Part shown: in pieces, positions 16,841 to 24,596 of the stretch
Numbering within the stretch: the first letter of the stretch is position 1
Layout of the letters: each line of letters starts with the position of its first letter
Source of the DNA: CAZIWX01 sp964543125
GTDB taxonomy: Bacteria; Fidelibacterota; UBA8477
Length of the DNA: 46,675 nt
Direction of reading: 5' to 3'
Assembly (NCBI GenBank): GCA_964543125.1
Contig: CAZIWX010000007.1
Location: 1-46,675, forward strand
Made by a program: the position numbers and the translations under genes
Notes under the pieces: generated by a model
What the model was told of the DNA's origin: nothing
Databases searched by the model: none
The model's input: the letters and a program-made list of their open reading frames with translations, nothing else

Positions 16841-18070
16841 GTGAATAGCACCGTTGGATTGATAGTCCTCAGTATTGTGGTTTTCACCGGCACGATTCAG
16901 GTGCTGGTGTTGCTACTAAACTATGCTTCCACAAAGTTGGTTAATAAAGGGAAGGTAAAAATCCTCATCAATGACGATGAGGAGAAATCACCCGAGGTAG
17001 AAGCCGGCCGGACACTGCTGAACACATTGGCGGCCGAAAAAATATTCCTGCCATCCGCATGTGGCGGTGGTGGAACCTGTGGTATGTGTAAATGCCAGAT
17101 TCTTGAAGGTGGGGGCGAAGTTTTGCCCACCGAAAAGACGCTGCTTTCTCGCGCTGAAATGAAAAATAATGTTCGACTTTCATGTCAGGTAAAAGTTAAG
17201 AATAATCTTAAAATTCATGTACCGGAAGAAATCTTCAATATCCAGAAATGGGACTGCGAAGTGGTGAGCAATCATAATGTGGCCACCTTTATCAAAGAAC
17301 TCATTCTGCGATTACCGGAAGGTGAGAATCTGAATTTCAAAGCCGGTGGGTATATTCAAATCGATATCCCGCCGTATGATCTCACCTATTCCGAGTTTGA
17401 AATTGAAGATGACTACCGTGGTGACTGGGATAAGTACAACATGTGGAAATACAAGTCCAAGCTGGACGAAGGTATTTTCCGCGCCTACTCCATGGCCAAC
17501 CATCCGGCCGAAGGTAATATTGTGATGCTGAATGTGCGTATTGCCAGCCCCCCGCCAAGAATGGATGTCCCCCCGGGCAAAGCATCATCCTATATTTTTA
17601 ACCTGAAACCCGGTGATAAGGTGACCGTGAGCGGTCCCTATGGCGAATTTTTTGCCCAGGATACGGACCGTGAAATGCTTTATATCGGCGGTGGCGCCGG
17701 GATGGCGCCCATGCGCAGTCATATTTTTGACTTGTTTTATACCAAACATACCCAGCGCAAGGTTTCCTTCTGGTACGGCGCCCGATCAATTCGGGAAATG
17801 TTTTACGATGATGAATTTAAAAAATTAGCTGAAGAAAACCCTAATTTCAGTTACAATGTGGCGTTGTCGGATCCTTTACCCAGCGATAACTGGGAAGGAC
17901 CGGTGGGGTTTATTCATCAGATCGTGCTTGAAAATTATCTAAAAAATCATTCGGCGCCGGAGGATATCGAGTATTACATGTGCGGACCACCCCCAATGAT
18001 TGCAGCCGTCAATAAAATGTTGTATAATTTGGGTGTTGACAGGGACATGATCTACTTCGATGAATTTTAA
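16841..18070 (+). CDS. nqrF: Na+-translocating NADH:quinone reductase subunit F
   Basis: Electron-entry subunit: takes hydride from NADH to FAD and passes electrons to a [2Fe-2S] centre. 409 residues. One N-terminal membrane helix (about 4-27). Ferredoxin domain with ligands C74, C80, C83 and C115. The FAD site is the RAYSMAN motif, the NADH site GGGAGMAPMRSH, and the C-terminal part has YYMCGPPPMI and ends in FDEF. The start is GTG at 16841, 11 bases after nqrE, with GGG upstream; no better start is seen. Its last 11 bases overlap apbE. Confidence 0.97.
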   Translation: MNSTVGLIVLSIVVFTGTIQVLVLLLNYASTKLVNKGKVKILINDDEEKSPEVEAGRTLLNTLAAEKIFLPSACGGGGTCGMCKCQILEGGGEVLPTEKTLLSRAEMKNNVRLSCQVKVKNNLKIHVPEEIFNIQKWDCEVVSNHNVATFIKELILRLPEGENLNFKAGGYIQIDIPPYDLTYSEFEIEDDYRGDWDKYNMWKYKSKLDEGIFRAYSMANHPAEGNIVMLNVRIASPPPRMDVPPGKASSYIFNLKPGDKVTVSGPYGEFFAQDTDREMLYIGGGAGMAPMRSHIFDLFYTKHTQRKVSFWYGARSIREMFYDDEFKKLAEENPNFSYNVALSDPLPSDNWEGPVGFIHQIVLENYLKNHSAPEDIEYYMCGPPPMIAAVNKMLYNLGVDRDMIYFDEF

Positions 18071-19142
18071 TTTGACATCCCCTAAAAATGCAGGATTGAC
18101 TCAAACGGCCCGGTATTTTCCGGGTCTTCTTTTTATCATTATCCTGAATGTTTCAGGCTGCAACTCTTCCGGCATAAAATTACCCGAGACGACTTTTTCT
18201 GGCTTTACCATGGGTACTACCTATCACATTCGACTGGTGGATTCCCTACTCAACGATTCAGCAGCCGAAAATATTAAGGCGGGTATCGATCAGTTATTGT
18301 TAACAATCAATGAATCCATGTCAACTTACATCGATTCCAGCGAAATTTCGCGGTTCAATCAATCCAAACTCTTAACGCCCCTGCCGATCTCCCCCGCATT
18401 TGCAAACGTGTTAAAAGCGAGTTTGGATATCAATCATCGCAGCCATGGCGCTTTGGATATTACCGTAATGCCCTTAGTAAATTTTTATGGTTTTGGTTTT
18501 CAAAAGGGTTCTCAACATTTGCCCAGTCAGAGACAACTGGATTCATTATTGGCTTTGACCGGGAGTGAGCATCTCCACCTGACAGACACTACCGTTGCCA
18601 AAGACATCTCGAATCTGAGCATTGATTTGAGTGCCATTGCCAAGGGTTACGGCGTGGACGCTTTAGCGGATTATCTGAATGACAAAGGCTTTTCCAACGT
18701 GATGGTTGAGATTGGGGGTGAAGTTAGCGGCCGGGGGTTCAACAGTGAGGGACAACCCTGGCAAATCGGGATTGACCGGCCCCAATTTGGAGAACAACCA
18801 GGTGAGGCAATGCAGCGCATCATCAAGCTCCGGAATCGGGCGATTGCCACATCGGGTGATTATCGTAATTACCGCGAAATAGACGGTACCCGGATTTCCC
18901 ATACGATTGATCCACGGACCGGTTTACCCATCAACCATCGCCTAGCCAGCGTCTCTATTATAGCACCCAACTGCATGCTGGCGGATGGAAGAGCCACAGC
19001 GGTCATGGTTTTAGGCCCAAGGAAAGGGTTGGATTACCTGGAATCGACCCCCGCTACGGAAGGCTTATTGGTCCTGCGAGAAAAAGATGGCGGTTTCCGG
19101 GAGTATATGACCAGTGGCTTTAAAGACTATTTGGTTCAATAA
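18060..19142 (+). CDS. apbE: FAD:protein FMN transferase ApbE, lipoprotein
   Basis: Mg2+-dependent flavin transferase that attaches FMN from FAD to Thr or Ser of NqrB, NqrC and similar proteins on the outer face of the inner membrane. 360 residues. The N-terminus has a hydrophobic stretch ending in the lipobox VSGC (Cys34), so it should be a lipoprotein. ApbE landmarks: FTMGTTYHIRL, the SIDLSAIAKGYGVDALADYL segment, GGEVSGRG, and ATSGDYRNYREIDGTRISHTIDPRTG (start near 263). ATG at 18060 lies inside the end of nqrF (11-base overlap), so it is part of the nqr operon and is very probably its dedicated flavinylation factor. Confidence 0.96.
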   Translation: MNFNLTSPKNAGLTQTARYFPGLLFIIILNVSGCNSSGIKLPETTFSGFTMGTTYHIRLVDSLLNDSAAENIKAGIDQLLLTINESMSTYIDSSEISRFNQSKLLTPLPISPAFANVLKASLDINHRSHGALDITVMPLVNFYGFGFQKGSQHLPSQRQLDSLLALTGSEHLHLTDTTVAKDISNLSIDLSAIAKGYGVDALADYLNDKGFSNVMVEIGGEVSGRGFNSEGQPWQIGIDRPQFGEQPGEAMQRIIKLRNRAIATSGDYRNYREIDGTRISHTIDPRTGLPINHRLASVSIIAPNCMLADGRATAVMVLGPRKGLDYLESTPATEGLLVLREKDGGFREYMTSGFKDYLVQ

Positions 19143-19172
19143 TTCGCCCGTGAATTAATTTTGTAACGTGAC

Positions 19173-19200
19173 AGAGCCCCGGATTCCCGAGGCTCTTTTA
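19173..19200 (+). terminator. Rho-independent terminator of the nqr-apbE operon
   Basis: Stem AGAGCC / GGCTCT with an inner CGG / CCG pair and an ATTC loop, followed by TTTTAATAT. It lies 30 bases after the apbE stop. There is no T run on the minus strand, so it serves the plus-strand operon. Confidence 0.85.
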
Positions 19201-19221
19201 ATATAAAGCTGGTTGCCGATA

Positions 19222-19542
19222 TTATTTTTTTTTGCCTTTGAGATGATCCCAGTAGCGCAGTTTTTCAACGGCAATATTACGCGGTTTACCTTCGTAAGCT
19301 TCTTCCGAGAGGATGTCCTGTCGATTGGGATAACCTACTTTGGCCAAAGTAGTGTAATGATCTTGGTTTTCTACCGATTCGTTGGGACAAAATTCGCATC
19401 TGATCTCATCGCCATTTGGATTCAGATTGGTCGTAGCGGAGCATTCGGTGTGGATGTTATTCTTACCCGTAAGAACATAGGTAATACCTAATAAGACCAT
19501 CGCCAGGGCGAAAAGCGCTAAGGTCAGTATTAATTCAGTCAT
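19222..19542 (-). CDS. nqrM: NqrM-like (DUF539) NQR maturation protein with C-terminal extension
   Basis: 106-residue protein that faces the nqr operon tail to tail. Residues 4-25 form one membrane helix (ILTLALFALAMVLLGITYVL), followed by a short cysteine-bearing segment: C34, C49 and C52 (pattern C-x14-C-x2-C). This layout resembles NqrM, a small one-helix protein with clustered cysteines that is needed to insert the iron of NqrD/NqrE. Known NqrM has four cysteines and is shorter, about 70 residues; here only three are seen, and about 50 extra charged residues follow (NRQDILSEEAYEGK, basic end). The neighbouring nqr genes support the call but it rests on pattern, not on a strong match. The symbol is therefore tentative. 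Confidence 0.55.
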   Translation of the reverse strand: MTELILTLALFALAMVLLGITYVLTGKNNIHTECSATTNLNPNGDEIRCEFCPNESVENQDHYTTLAKVGYPNRQDILSEEAYEGKPRNIAVEKLRYWDHLKGKKK

Positions 19543-19597
19543 GGTTCACTTCACTTTCTCCATCACACGGATATTAACGCAGCTACCCGTCCAATGT

Positions 19598-19933
19598 TCA
19601 CCCTTTTACCTCAAATCCCTGCTTTTGCAGGTAGCTACGAAATCGTTCCCGATGTTCCCCCTGAATCTCGATGGTTCCAGCTTTCACGGTTCCACCGGCA
19701 CTCACTAAATTTTTCAAGGCCCGGCTCAAATCCTTAAGACTGGCAATACCCGACAAATCATAGAGAACCGTAGTCGGTTTCCCTTTGCGTCTTTCCATGC
19801 GTAATTTGGCTATTTTCATACCCCCCTCATCCAAATCGTTGCAAACACATTGCCCCGGAAACCGGCCACAACGAGGACACGGTTCAACAAGTGTCCACCC
19901 ATTCCCACCGGCTATCTTTTGGGAGCGTCCCAT
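19598..19933 (-). CDS. yciH: SUI1/eIF1-like protein, YciH family, with N-terminal zinc-ribbon-like motif
   Basis: Bacterial homolog of initiation factor eIF1. From ATG 19933 (MGRSQKIAGGNGW) it has 111 residues; the frame is open 35 codons further upstream, but that part lacks family similarity. The SUI1 domain has LRMERRKGKPTTVLYDLSG, LKDLSRALKNLVSAGGTVK, and ends in the hallmark IEIQGEHRERFRSYLQKQGFEVKG. Near residues 18-31 there is a cysteine cluster, CPRCGRFPGQCVC, suggesting a small metal knuckle. Such proteins are proposed to act in translation initiation fidelity, but the role in bacteria is not settled. Confidence 0.88.
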   Translation of the reverse strand: MGRSQKIAGGNGWTLVEPCPRCGRFPGQCVCNDLDEGGMKIAKLRMERRKGKPTTVLYDLSGIASLKDLSRALKNLVSAGGTVKAGTIEIQGEHRERFRSYLQKQGFEVKG

Positions 19934-20042
19934 GGTCAATATGATAATCGCCGCAGCACCTGATAAAAACGATTTCCCGCAAAAAACGACACTGGACCGA
20001 CTGAAATCGACCCGGTACATCCACTCTATTATTTTCAAACGA

Positions 20043-21380
20043 TTATTTCATCAAACCAGCTTTTAGGGCGTTATTTATAACCGTCTCTAAAGTAGGTTCA
20101 CCGATTTCCTGCAACCGGTAGTAAACCCGGGTCGAAGGCTTCTCGATCTTGATTACCCGCCGCAGATCAATGGGAGTACCGATGATAACCGCATCACAAT
20201 CGGTCTTGGCAATGGTCGTCTCCAGATCTTTCATCTGCTCTGCCCCATATCCCATGGCGGGTAATAATTCACCGATGTCCTCGTATTTCTCGAAGGTCTC
20301 GGTGATTTTCCCGACTGTGAACGGCCGGGGATCCACCAACTCGGCGGCCGCAAATTTATCGGCGGCTATTACTCCAGCGCCATAGGCCATTTCACCGTGT
20401 GTCAGGGTCGGACCATCTTCAACCACCAGCACCCGGGCGTCACGAATAACATCCGGATTATCCACATAAATCGGTGAGGCGGCATCAATAACGATCGCTT
20501 CTGGGTTCACCCAGTCGATGCTATCGCGGACTTCCTGAATACCCGCCATATCGGCGGTGTCAATCTTATTAATGATCACTACATCGGCCATCATAAGGTT
20601 GGTCTCACCCGGATAGTAGGATAATTCGTGTCCCGGCCGATGGGGATCAACCACGGTAATCATGAGATCGGGAATGTAGAATGGCATGTCATTGTTTCCG
20701 CCATCCCACACAATGACATCGGCTTCCTTTTCCGCTTGCCGGAGTATGGCTTCGTAATCCACCCCGGCATAAACAATGGTGCCGTTCATTATATGCGGTT
20801 CGTACTCTTCCATCTCCTCAATGGTGCAATCATGTTTTTTCAAATCATCCAGGGTGGCAAAGCGCTGGACCTTTTGTTTCATCAAATCGCCGTAGGGCAT
20901 GGGGTGGCGAATCGCGACGACCTTTTTCCCTTGGGCGCGGAGAATATCGCAAACCCGGCGCGTGGTCTGACTTTTTCCACAGCCGGTACGCACGGCGCAT
21001 ACTGCGATCACAGGTTTAGAAGATTCCAGCATGGTTCGCTTAGCGCCCATAAATTTAAAATCGGCGCCGGCTTGATTCACGATAGCCGCCTTGTGCATCA
21101 CTGTTTCATAGGAGATATCGCTGTAGGAAAAGACGACTTCGTCGGTATCCAGTTCATCGATCAGCTCTTCCAGGTCATCCTCGCTATGAATGGGAATACC
21201 CTCCGGATAGAGTGCTCCCGCCAATCCAGCGGGATATTTTCGGCCAGTGATATCCGGAATTTGCGTTGCTGTAAAGGCCAATACCTCATAACCGGGATTA
21301 TCGCGAAAAAATACATTAAAATTATGAAAATCACGCCCGGCGGCGCCCATGATAATCACTCGTGTACGCTCATCATTCAT
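20043..21380 (-). CDS. Cyclic 2,3-diphosphoglycerate synthetase-like P-loop protein
   Basis: 445 residues. The N-terminal part is Rossmann-like (RVIIMGAAGRDFHNFNVFFRDNPGYEVLAFTATQ region, 7-40). A P-loop NTPase part starts near 124 with AVRTGCGKSQTTRR (about 129-142), followed by VIWDGGNNDMPFY (near 227) and an NKID motif (IINKID near 276). The nearest described family is the archaeal enzyme making cyclic 2,3-diphosphoglycerate, a thermoprotectant; bacterial homologs are widespread and mostly uncharacterized, often labelled GTPase. AAGGAG lies about eight bases before ATG 21380. dusB lies 179 bases upstream on the same strand. Family call is firm, function is not. Confidence 0.8.
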   Translation of the reverse strand: MNDERTRVIIMGAAGRDFHNFNVFFRDNPGYEVLAFTATQIPDITGRKYPAGLAGALYPEGIPIHSEDDLEELIDELDTDEVVFSYSDISYETVMHKAAIVNQAGADFKFMGAKRTMLESSKPVIAVCAVRTGCGKSQTTRRVCDILRAQGKKVVAIRHPMPYGDLMKQKVQRFATLDDLKKHDCTIEEMEEYEPHIMNGTIVYAGVDYEAILRQAEKEADVIVWDGGNNDMPFYIPDLMITVVDPHRPGHELSYYPGETNLMMADVVIINKIDTADMAGIQEVRDSIDWVNPEAIVIDAASPIYVDNPDVIRDARVLVVEDGPTLTHGEMAYGAGVIAADKFAAAELVDPRPFTVGKITETFEKYEDIGELLPAMGYGAEQMKDLETTIAKTDCDAVIIGTPIDLRRVIKIEKPSTRVYYRLQEIGEPTLETVINNALKAGLMK

Positions 21381-21559
21381 ACCAATATCTCCTTGAAATA
21401 GTCGTTGAACCGTACCTGCGGATTACAATCGCAATACGGAATAGTTGTTAGAAATAAGCCTTTAAAACATCACTTGGAAGGATGCAAAACTCAGGCCATT
21501 GGTTGTTCGGGTTCATAAAGCTCGTCCATTGAAAATGAAAGTCAGGTGAACCAGGTAAT

Positions 21560-22600
21560 TTAGCCATAACTCACGGCGGAAATCAATGCCTCATCACTTC
21601 CCGGGCGTTTTTGCCCCTCTTCCGGATGAGCCGTAAAGTAATGAGCCAGTTCATCCAATACCTGAATCATTTCCGGGGCGGATTGCGTCCGAACTAATTG
21701 CTGCCGGTAAATCGATGCGTTGTGAAAACCCTTCAGGTACCAGCCCAGGTGTTTTTTCATGAGATTGGCGCCGGTTCGCTCACCGTGGTCGGTAATTTCC
21801 AGCTTCAGATGGTAACAACAAAGTTGAACGCGTTCTAAAACCGTGGGTGGCGGCGAGGACTCGCCCGTTTCCAGGAACTCATTTATCTCGCGGAATATCC
21901 AGGGGTTACCCAGGCTGCGACGCCCCACCATGACGGCATCGCAACCGGTCTCATGCAACATACGTTGGGCTGCTTCGGCCGAGGTAATGTCACCATTACC
22001 AATTACCGGGATATTGACTCGCGATTTTACGTCGGCGATGAGCTCCCATTTGGCCGAACCGCTAAACAACATTTTGGTCGTACGGGGGTGGATCGTGAGT
22101 GCTTTGACTCCCGCCGCTTCCAATAATTCGGCCGTTTGAGGTGCATTAATACAGGAAAAATCCCACCCGGAGCGAATCTTGGCGGTAACGGGGATATCCA
22201 CCGCCTCCACCACAGTCCGGGCAATCTTCTCCATCCGCGGCAGATCTTTGAGTATGGCCGAGCCGGCTCCTTTTTTAATAATCTTGGGAACGGGGCATCC
22301 GAAATTCAGGTCAATGAGATCAGGTTGAACCGTTTTCTGAATATAGGTTGCACTCTGCTCCAGAACATCGGCTGACTCACCAAAAATTTGGACGCCAATC
22401 GGACGTTCTTCTTCGCTGAAATGCATCATCCGGAGGGTTTTGTCGTTTCCGCGGATGATGCCATTGGCACTGACGAATTCAGTATAGACCATCCCGGCGC
22501 CCATACGACGACAGATCATTCGAAAAGCATGATCGGTCACACCCGCCATGGGAGCCAAAACGACTTTATTTCGAACCGTAATATTTCCAATCCGGAGCAT
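21560..22600 (-). CDS. dusB: tRNA-dihydrouridine synthase, DusB type
   Basis: FMN and NADPH-dependent enzyme reducing uridines in the tRNA D-loop. The ATG at 22600 (MLRIGNITVRNKVVLAPMAG) gives 346 residues and fits the family; the open frame reaches 20 codons further up without similarity. TIM-barrel landmarks: LAPMAGVTDHAFR, MVYTEFVSANG, and the catalytic cysteine C102 in DLNFGCPVPKIIKKGAGSAIL. VIGNGDI and DAVMVGRRSLGNPW bind FMN. The C-terminal helical tRNA-binding domain follows from about 240. No strong ribosome binding site is visible. Confidence 0.95.
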   Translation of the reverse strand: MLRIGNITVRNKVVLAPMAGVTDHAFRMICRRMGAGMVYTEFVSANGIIRGNDKTLRMMHFSEEERPIGVQIFGESADVLEQSATYIQKTVQPDLIDLNFGCPVPKIIKKGAGSAILKDLPRMEKIARTVVEAVDIPVTAKIRSGWDFSCINAPQTAELLEAAGVKALTIHPRTTKMLFSGSAKWELIADVKSRVNIPVIGNGDITSAEAAQRMLHETGCDAVMVGRRSLGNPWIFREINEFLETGESSPPPTVLERVQLCCYHLKLEITDHGERTGANLMKKHLGWYLKGFHNASIYRQQLVRTQSAPEMIQVLDELAHYFTAHPEEGQKRPGSDEALISAVSYG

Positions 22601-22733
22601 TAATGAAAAATAGTTACCCAATGAATAGGGACAACGGGAATTAAATAGGTGCATTTCCACTTTTAATTTATCATTTTATGGCCAGCGTTATTTGCCAAGA
22701 AAAATGGGTTTAGCCACTTTGGGAGGGATTAAT

Positions 22734-23357
22734 ATGAAGAGTCTTATTTTGTTTCCACTTGTGATTGTCCCGCTGTTACTATCCAACTGTTCCTATCTGC
22801 CGATTCCATTACCGCAGCAGTATAAGCTTGCCAGTGAAGCCTATGTGAACACACAGGTATCTGAAAAGATGGCAGCCGAAATGGGTAGCTACGCGGATTC
22901 CATTCGTACGGAGGTGAGTGCAATGATACAACACACCGTTGACAGCTTGACGTTGGCGCAGGGTGAGATCCAAAAAATGGTGGCGGAGAGTCGCAGCTTG
23001 CAAGCTGAACTCCGGAGCACCGTCAAAGGTCAGGCGGAGGCGGTCAGCGCACATGCTCAGAAGTTGGATGAAATCAGCAGCATTCTGGATCAGTTGAATG
23101 CGGTGCAAAACGAACTTGTAAAAAATGTCCAGAACATTCCCTATTTGACATTAGGCACGCTTCAAAAAGCATTATCCGCATACCGGCCGGTTCCCATCAG
23201 GATCAAAAGACCCGCGCCTTCACCAAAAGTTACCGCGCCAGCAGCAGCCCCCAGTACCAAACCGGTAAAGCAAGCGGCGGAACCTGAATCCACACCGAAT
23301 CAATCAACAAATGGAAACGAGCTGATGGCGCCTGATTCGTCAACGAATAACGAATAG
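22734..23357 (+). CDS. Small lipoprotein with coiled-coil region, unknown function
   Basis: Not recognized as a named family. From ATG 22734 (MKSLILFPLVIVPLLLSNC) it has 207 residues; GGGAGGG stands 6 bases upstream, while the earlier in-frame ATGs at 22692 and 22704 lack a signal-peptide-like continuation. The lipobox LLSNC makes Cys19 the likely lipidation site. Residues about 35-130 are rich in A, E, Q, S with heptad-like spacing (VSEKMAAEMGSYADSIRTEVSAM), which suggests a coiled coil. The C-terminal 50 residues are Pro/Ala/Ser/Asn-rich and probably disordered. It is divergent from dusB and precedes rpmB. Confidence 0.75.
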   Translation: MKSLILFPLVIVPLLLSNCSYLPIPLPQQYKLASEAYVNTQVSEKMAAEMGSYADSIRTEVSAMIQHTVDSLTLAQGEIQKMVAESRSLQAELRSTVKGQAEAVSAHAQKLDEISSILDQLNAVQNELVKNVQNIPYLTLGTLQKALSAYRPVPIRIKRPAPSPKVTAPAAAPSTKPVKQAAEPESTPNQSTNGNELMAPDSSTNNE

Positions 23358-23400
23358 GTTTTCATCACCAGCGCCGCCATTTCACGCAGCCGACAAATAG

Positions 23401-23429
23401 TTGACAGGGTTGGTATCGCCGTCTATATT
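23401..23429 (+). promoter_or_regulatory. Near-consensus sigma-70 promoter for rpmB
   Basis: TTGACA (23401-23406), a 17-base spacer and TATATT (23424-23429). The -35 box is perfect and the -10 differs from consensus at one position. Expected start is near 23436, giving a leader of about 25 bases with AGGAG (23449-23453) before the rpmB ATG. Confidence 0.75.
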
Positions 23430-23461
23430 TGCCGCGCTTTATCTAATGACAGGAGCTGAGC

Positions 23462-23653
23462 ATGGCAAGAGTATGTGAAATATGCGGTAAAGGTCCCCAA
23501 ACAGGGAATAATGTAAGCCACTCTCACAAAAAGAATCGGCGGCGCTGGTTACCTAACCTGCAACGCGTTCGTGTGATGATTGAGGGACATGCCCGGCGAA
23601 TTCGGGTTTGCACCAATTGTATTAAATCCAACCGCATCGTAAAAGCCGCTTAA
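23462..23653 (+). CDS. rpmB: 50S ribosomal protein L28, zinc-binding (C+) form
   Basis: 63-residue L28. It keeps two CxxC pairs, C5/C8 (VCEICGKGP) and C50/C53 (VCTNCIKS), so it is the zinc-binding version. The conserved SHSHKKNRRRWLPNLQRVRV region lies at 19-38. AGGAG sits about eight bases before the ATG and a strong promoter lies upstream. It stands alone, not with rpmG. Confidence 0.96.
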   Translation: MARVCEICGKGPQTGNNVSHSHKKNRRRWLPNLQRVRVMIEGHARRIRVCTNCIKSNRIVKAA

Positions 23654-23986
23654 GAGAATTTCTCTACTTAAAACCGGTATAAATTTCGATTAATTATCGA
23701 ACCCGTTCCAGTTAGCCGGAATTTTCATGGTTCCCTTCACTGGAGTCTGCCTGCCAAGCCGGAACAAAGCGAAGACCGGTCGAAGGGCTGCCGGGGGAAG
23801 TTAATTACGGCATTGTTTTTATGGCCTTATGCATTCTTCTATAATCTCAGCCGGAAGTTCATTTTTTATGGCTTCGAATTCATCTTTACCCTCCCGCAAG
23901 GAACCTTTCACACCTCGCTCGAAAGTTTTAGTTTTATAAAACAAAACTTGCCAAAAAAGCCAACTTGATTTTGTTCTTAGCAGCTT

Positions 23987-24215
23987 GGGGGATTAACCGG
24001 TGTTGGCAGTTGAATTGTAAAATGGAGGTTTAGTCCCCTACTCCAAGATACCTGTTGGGCTAAGGCCCTATATTTTCACATATATAGGAAACCACGAGCT
24101 AAAGCTCATGGCAATGAAGCCCGGCGCTTGCTATTTCTTAAAAGGAAACCCGGTGCCTAACCAGGTTTCGCGGCTAACCATTTTATTTACCGGGAATTCG
24201 AGTTTAGGGCTGCCT
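23987..24215 (+). repeat. Hairpin-rich direct repeat, copy 1
   Basis: About 229 bases, repeated 322 bases downstream. From 23992 to 24153 the two copies match without an insertion or deletion; the last 60 bases are similar but diverged. Internal stems: TGGAG/CTCCA (24023-24027 with 24041-24045), GGGC-TAAG-GCCC (24057-24068), CCTATAT/ATATAGG (24067-24073 with 24082-24088), and CCA-GAGC-TAAA-GCTC-TGG (24092-24111, one mismatch). The family is not recognized. Confidence 0.85.
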
Positions 24216-24308
24216 GCGGTTCCTTCGATGTTCCGGTTTTATTTGCCGGAGAACAAAAACTTCCCGCTGACCGGAGAAAAGCCAATTGGACCCGGTTTTC
24301 AGCGCCTT

Positions 24309-24537
24309 TGGGGATTAACCGGTGTTGGCAGTTGAATTGTAAAATGGAGGTTTAGTCCCCTACTCCAAGATACCTGTTGGGCTAAGGCCCTATATTTTCA
24401 CATATATAGGAAACCACGAGCTAAAGCTCATGGCAATGAAGCCCGGCGCTTGCTATTTCTTAAAAGGAAACCCGGCGCCAAGCTAAATTTCGTGACTAAC
24501 CATTTTAGTTACCGGGAATTCGGGCTTAGGGCTGCCT
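24309..24537 (+). repeat. Hairpin-rich direct repeat, copy 2
   Basis: Second copy of the element at a spacing of 322 bases. All four hairpins described for copy 1 are conserved base for base. The 3' part (24476-24537) has several substitutions against copy 1 but keeps the words CTAACCATTTTA, TACCGGGAATTCG and TTAGGGCTGCCT. It ends about 60 bases before the GMC oxidoreductase gene. Confidence 0.85.
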
Positions 24538-24596
24538 TTGCCCGGGACTTCTTGATTTTCTGTTTATCCTGATCACCCCATGGTTTACATTGGACC

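Larger units (their letters stand above)
23654..24596. other. Long non-coding region holding a duplicated structured element
   Basis: About 940 bases between rpmB and the GMC oxidoreductase with no convincing gene. Contents: an imperfect dyad at 23923-23949 centred on GTTTTATAAAAC; a minus-strand open stretch from about 23990 down to a stop at 23819 that encodes a tail ending EAIKNELPAEIIEECIRP without an ATG; and two direct copies of a hairpin-rich element (listed separately). A 75-codon plus-strand frame at 24108-24335 lies across the repeat and is probably not a gene. No promoter for the downstream gene could be named with confidence. Confidence 0.6.

Noticed and set aside
20628..21401. 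257-codon plus-strand frame opposite the cPGS-like gene
   Set aside because: Antisense shadow of a conserved gene; no family features and no start signal.
24108..24335. 75-codon plus-strand frame across the repeat region
   Set aside because: It spans repeat copy 1 and unique spacer, has no ribosome binding site and no protein-like pattern; the matching frame is not kept in copy 2.
23987..24537. CRISPR array
   Set aside because: Only two copies, each ~230 bases, with a 90-base gap; unit and spacing do not fit a CRISPR array and no cas gene is near.
23987..24537. Insertion sequence or transposon ends
   Set aside because: The copies are direct, not inverted, there is no transposase frame between them, and no target duplication was seen.
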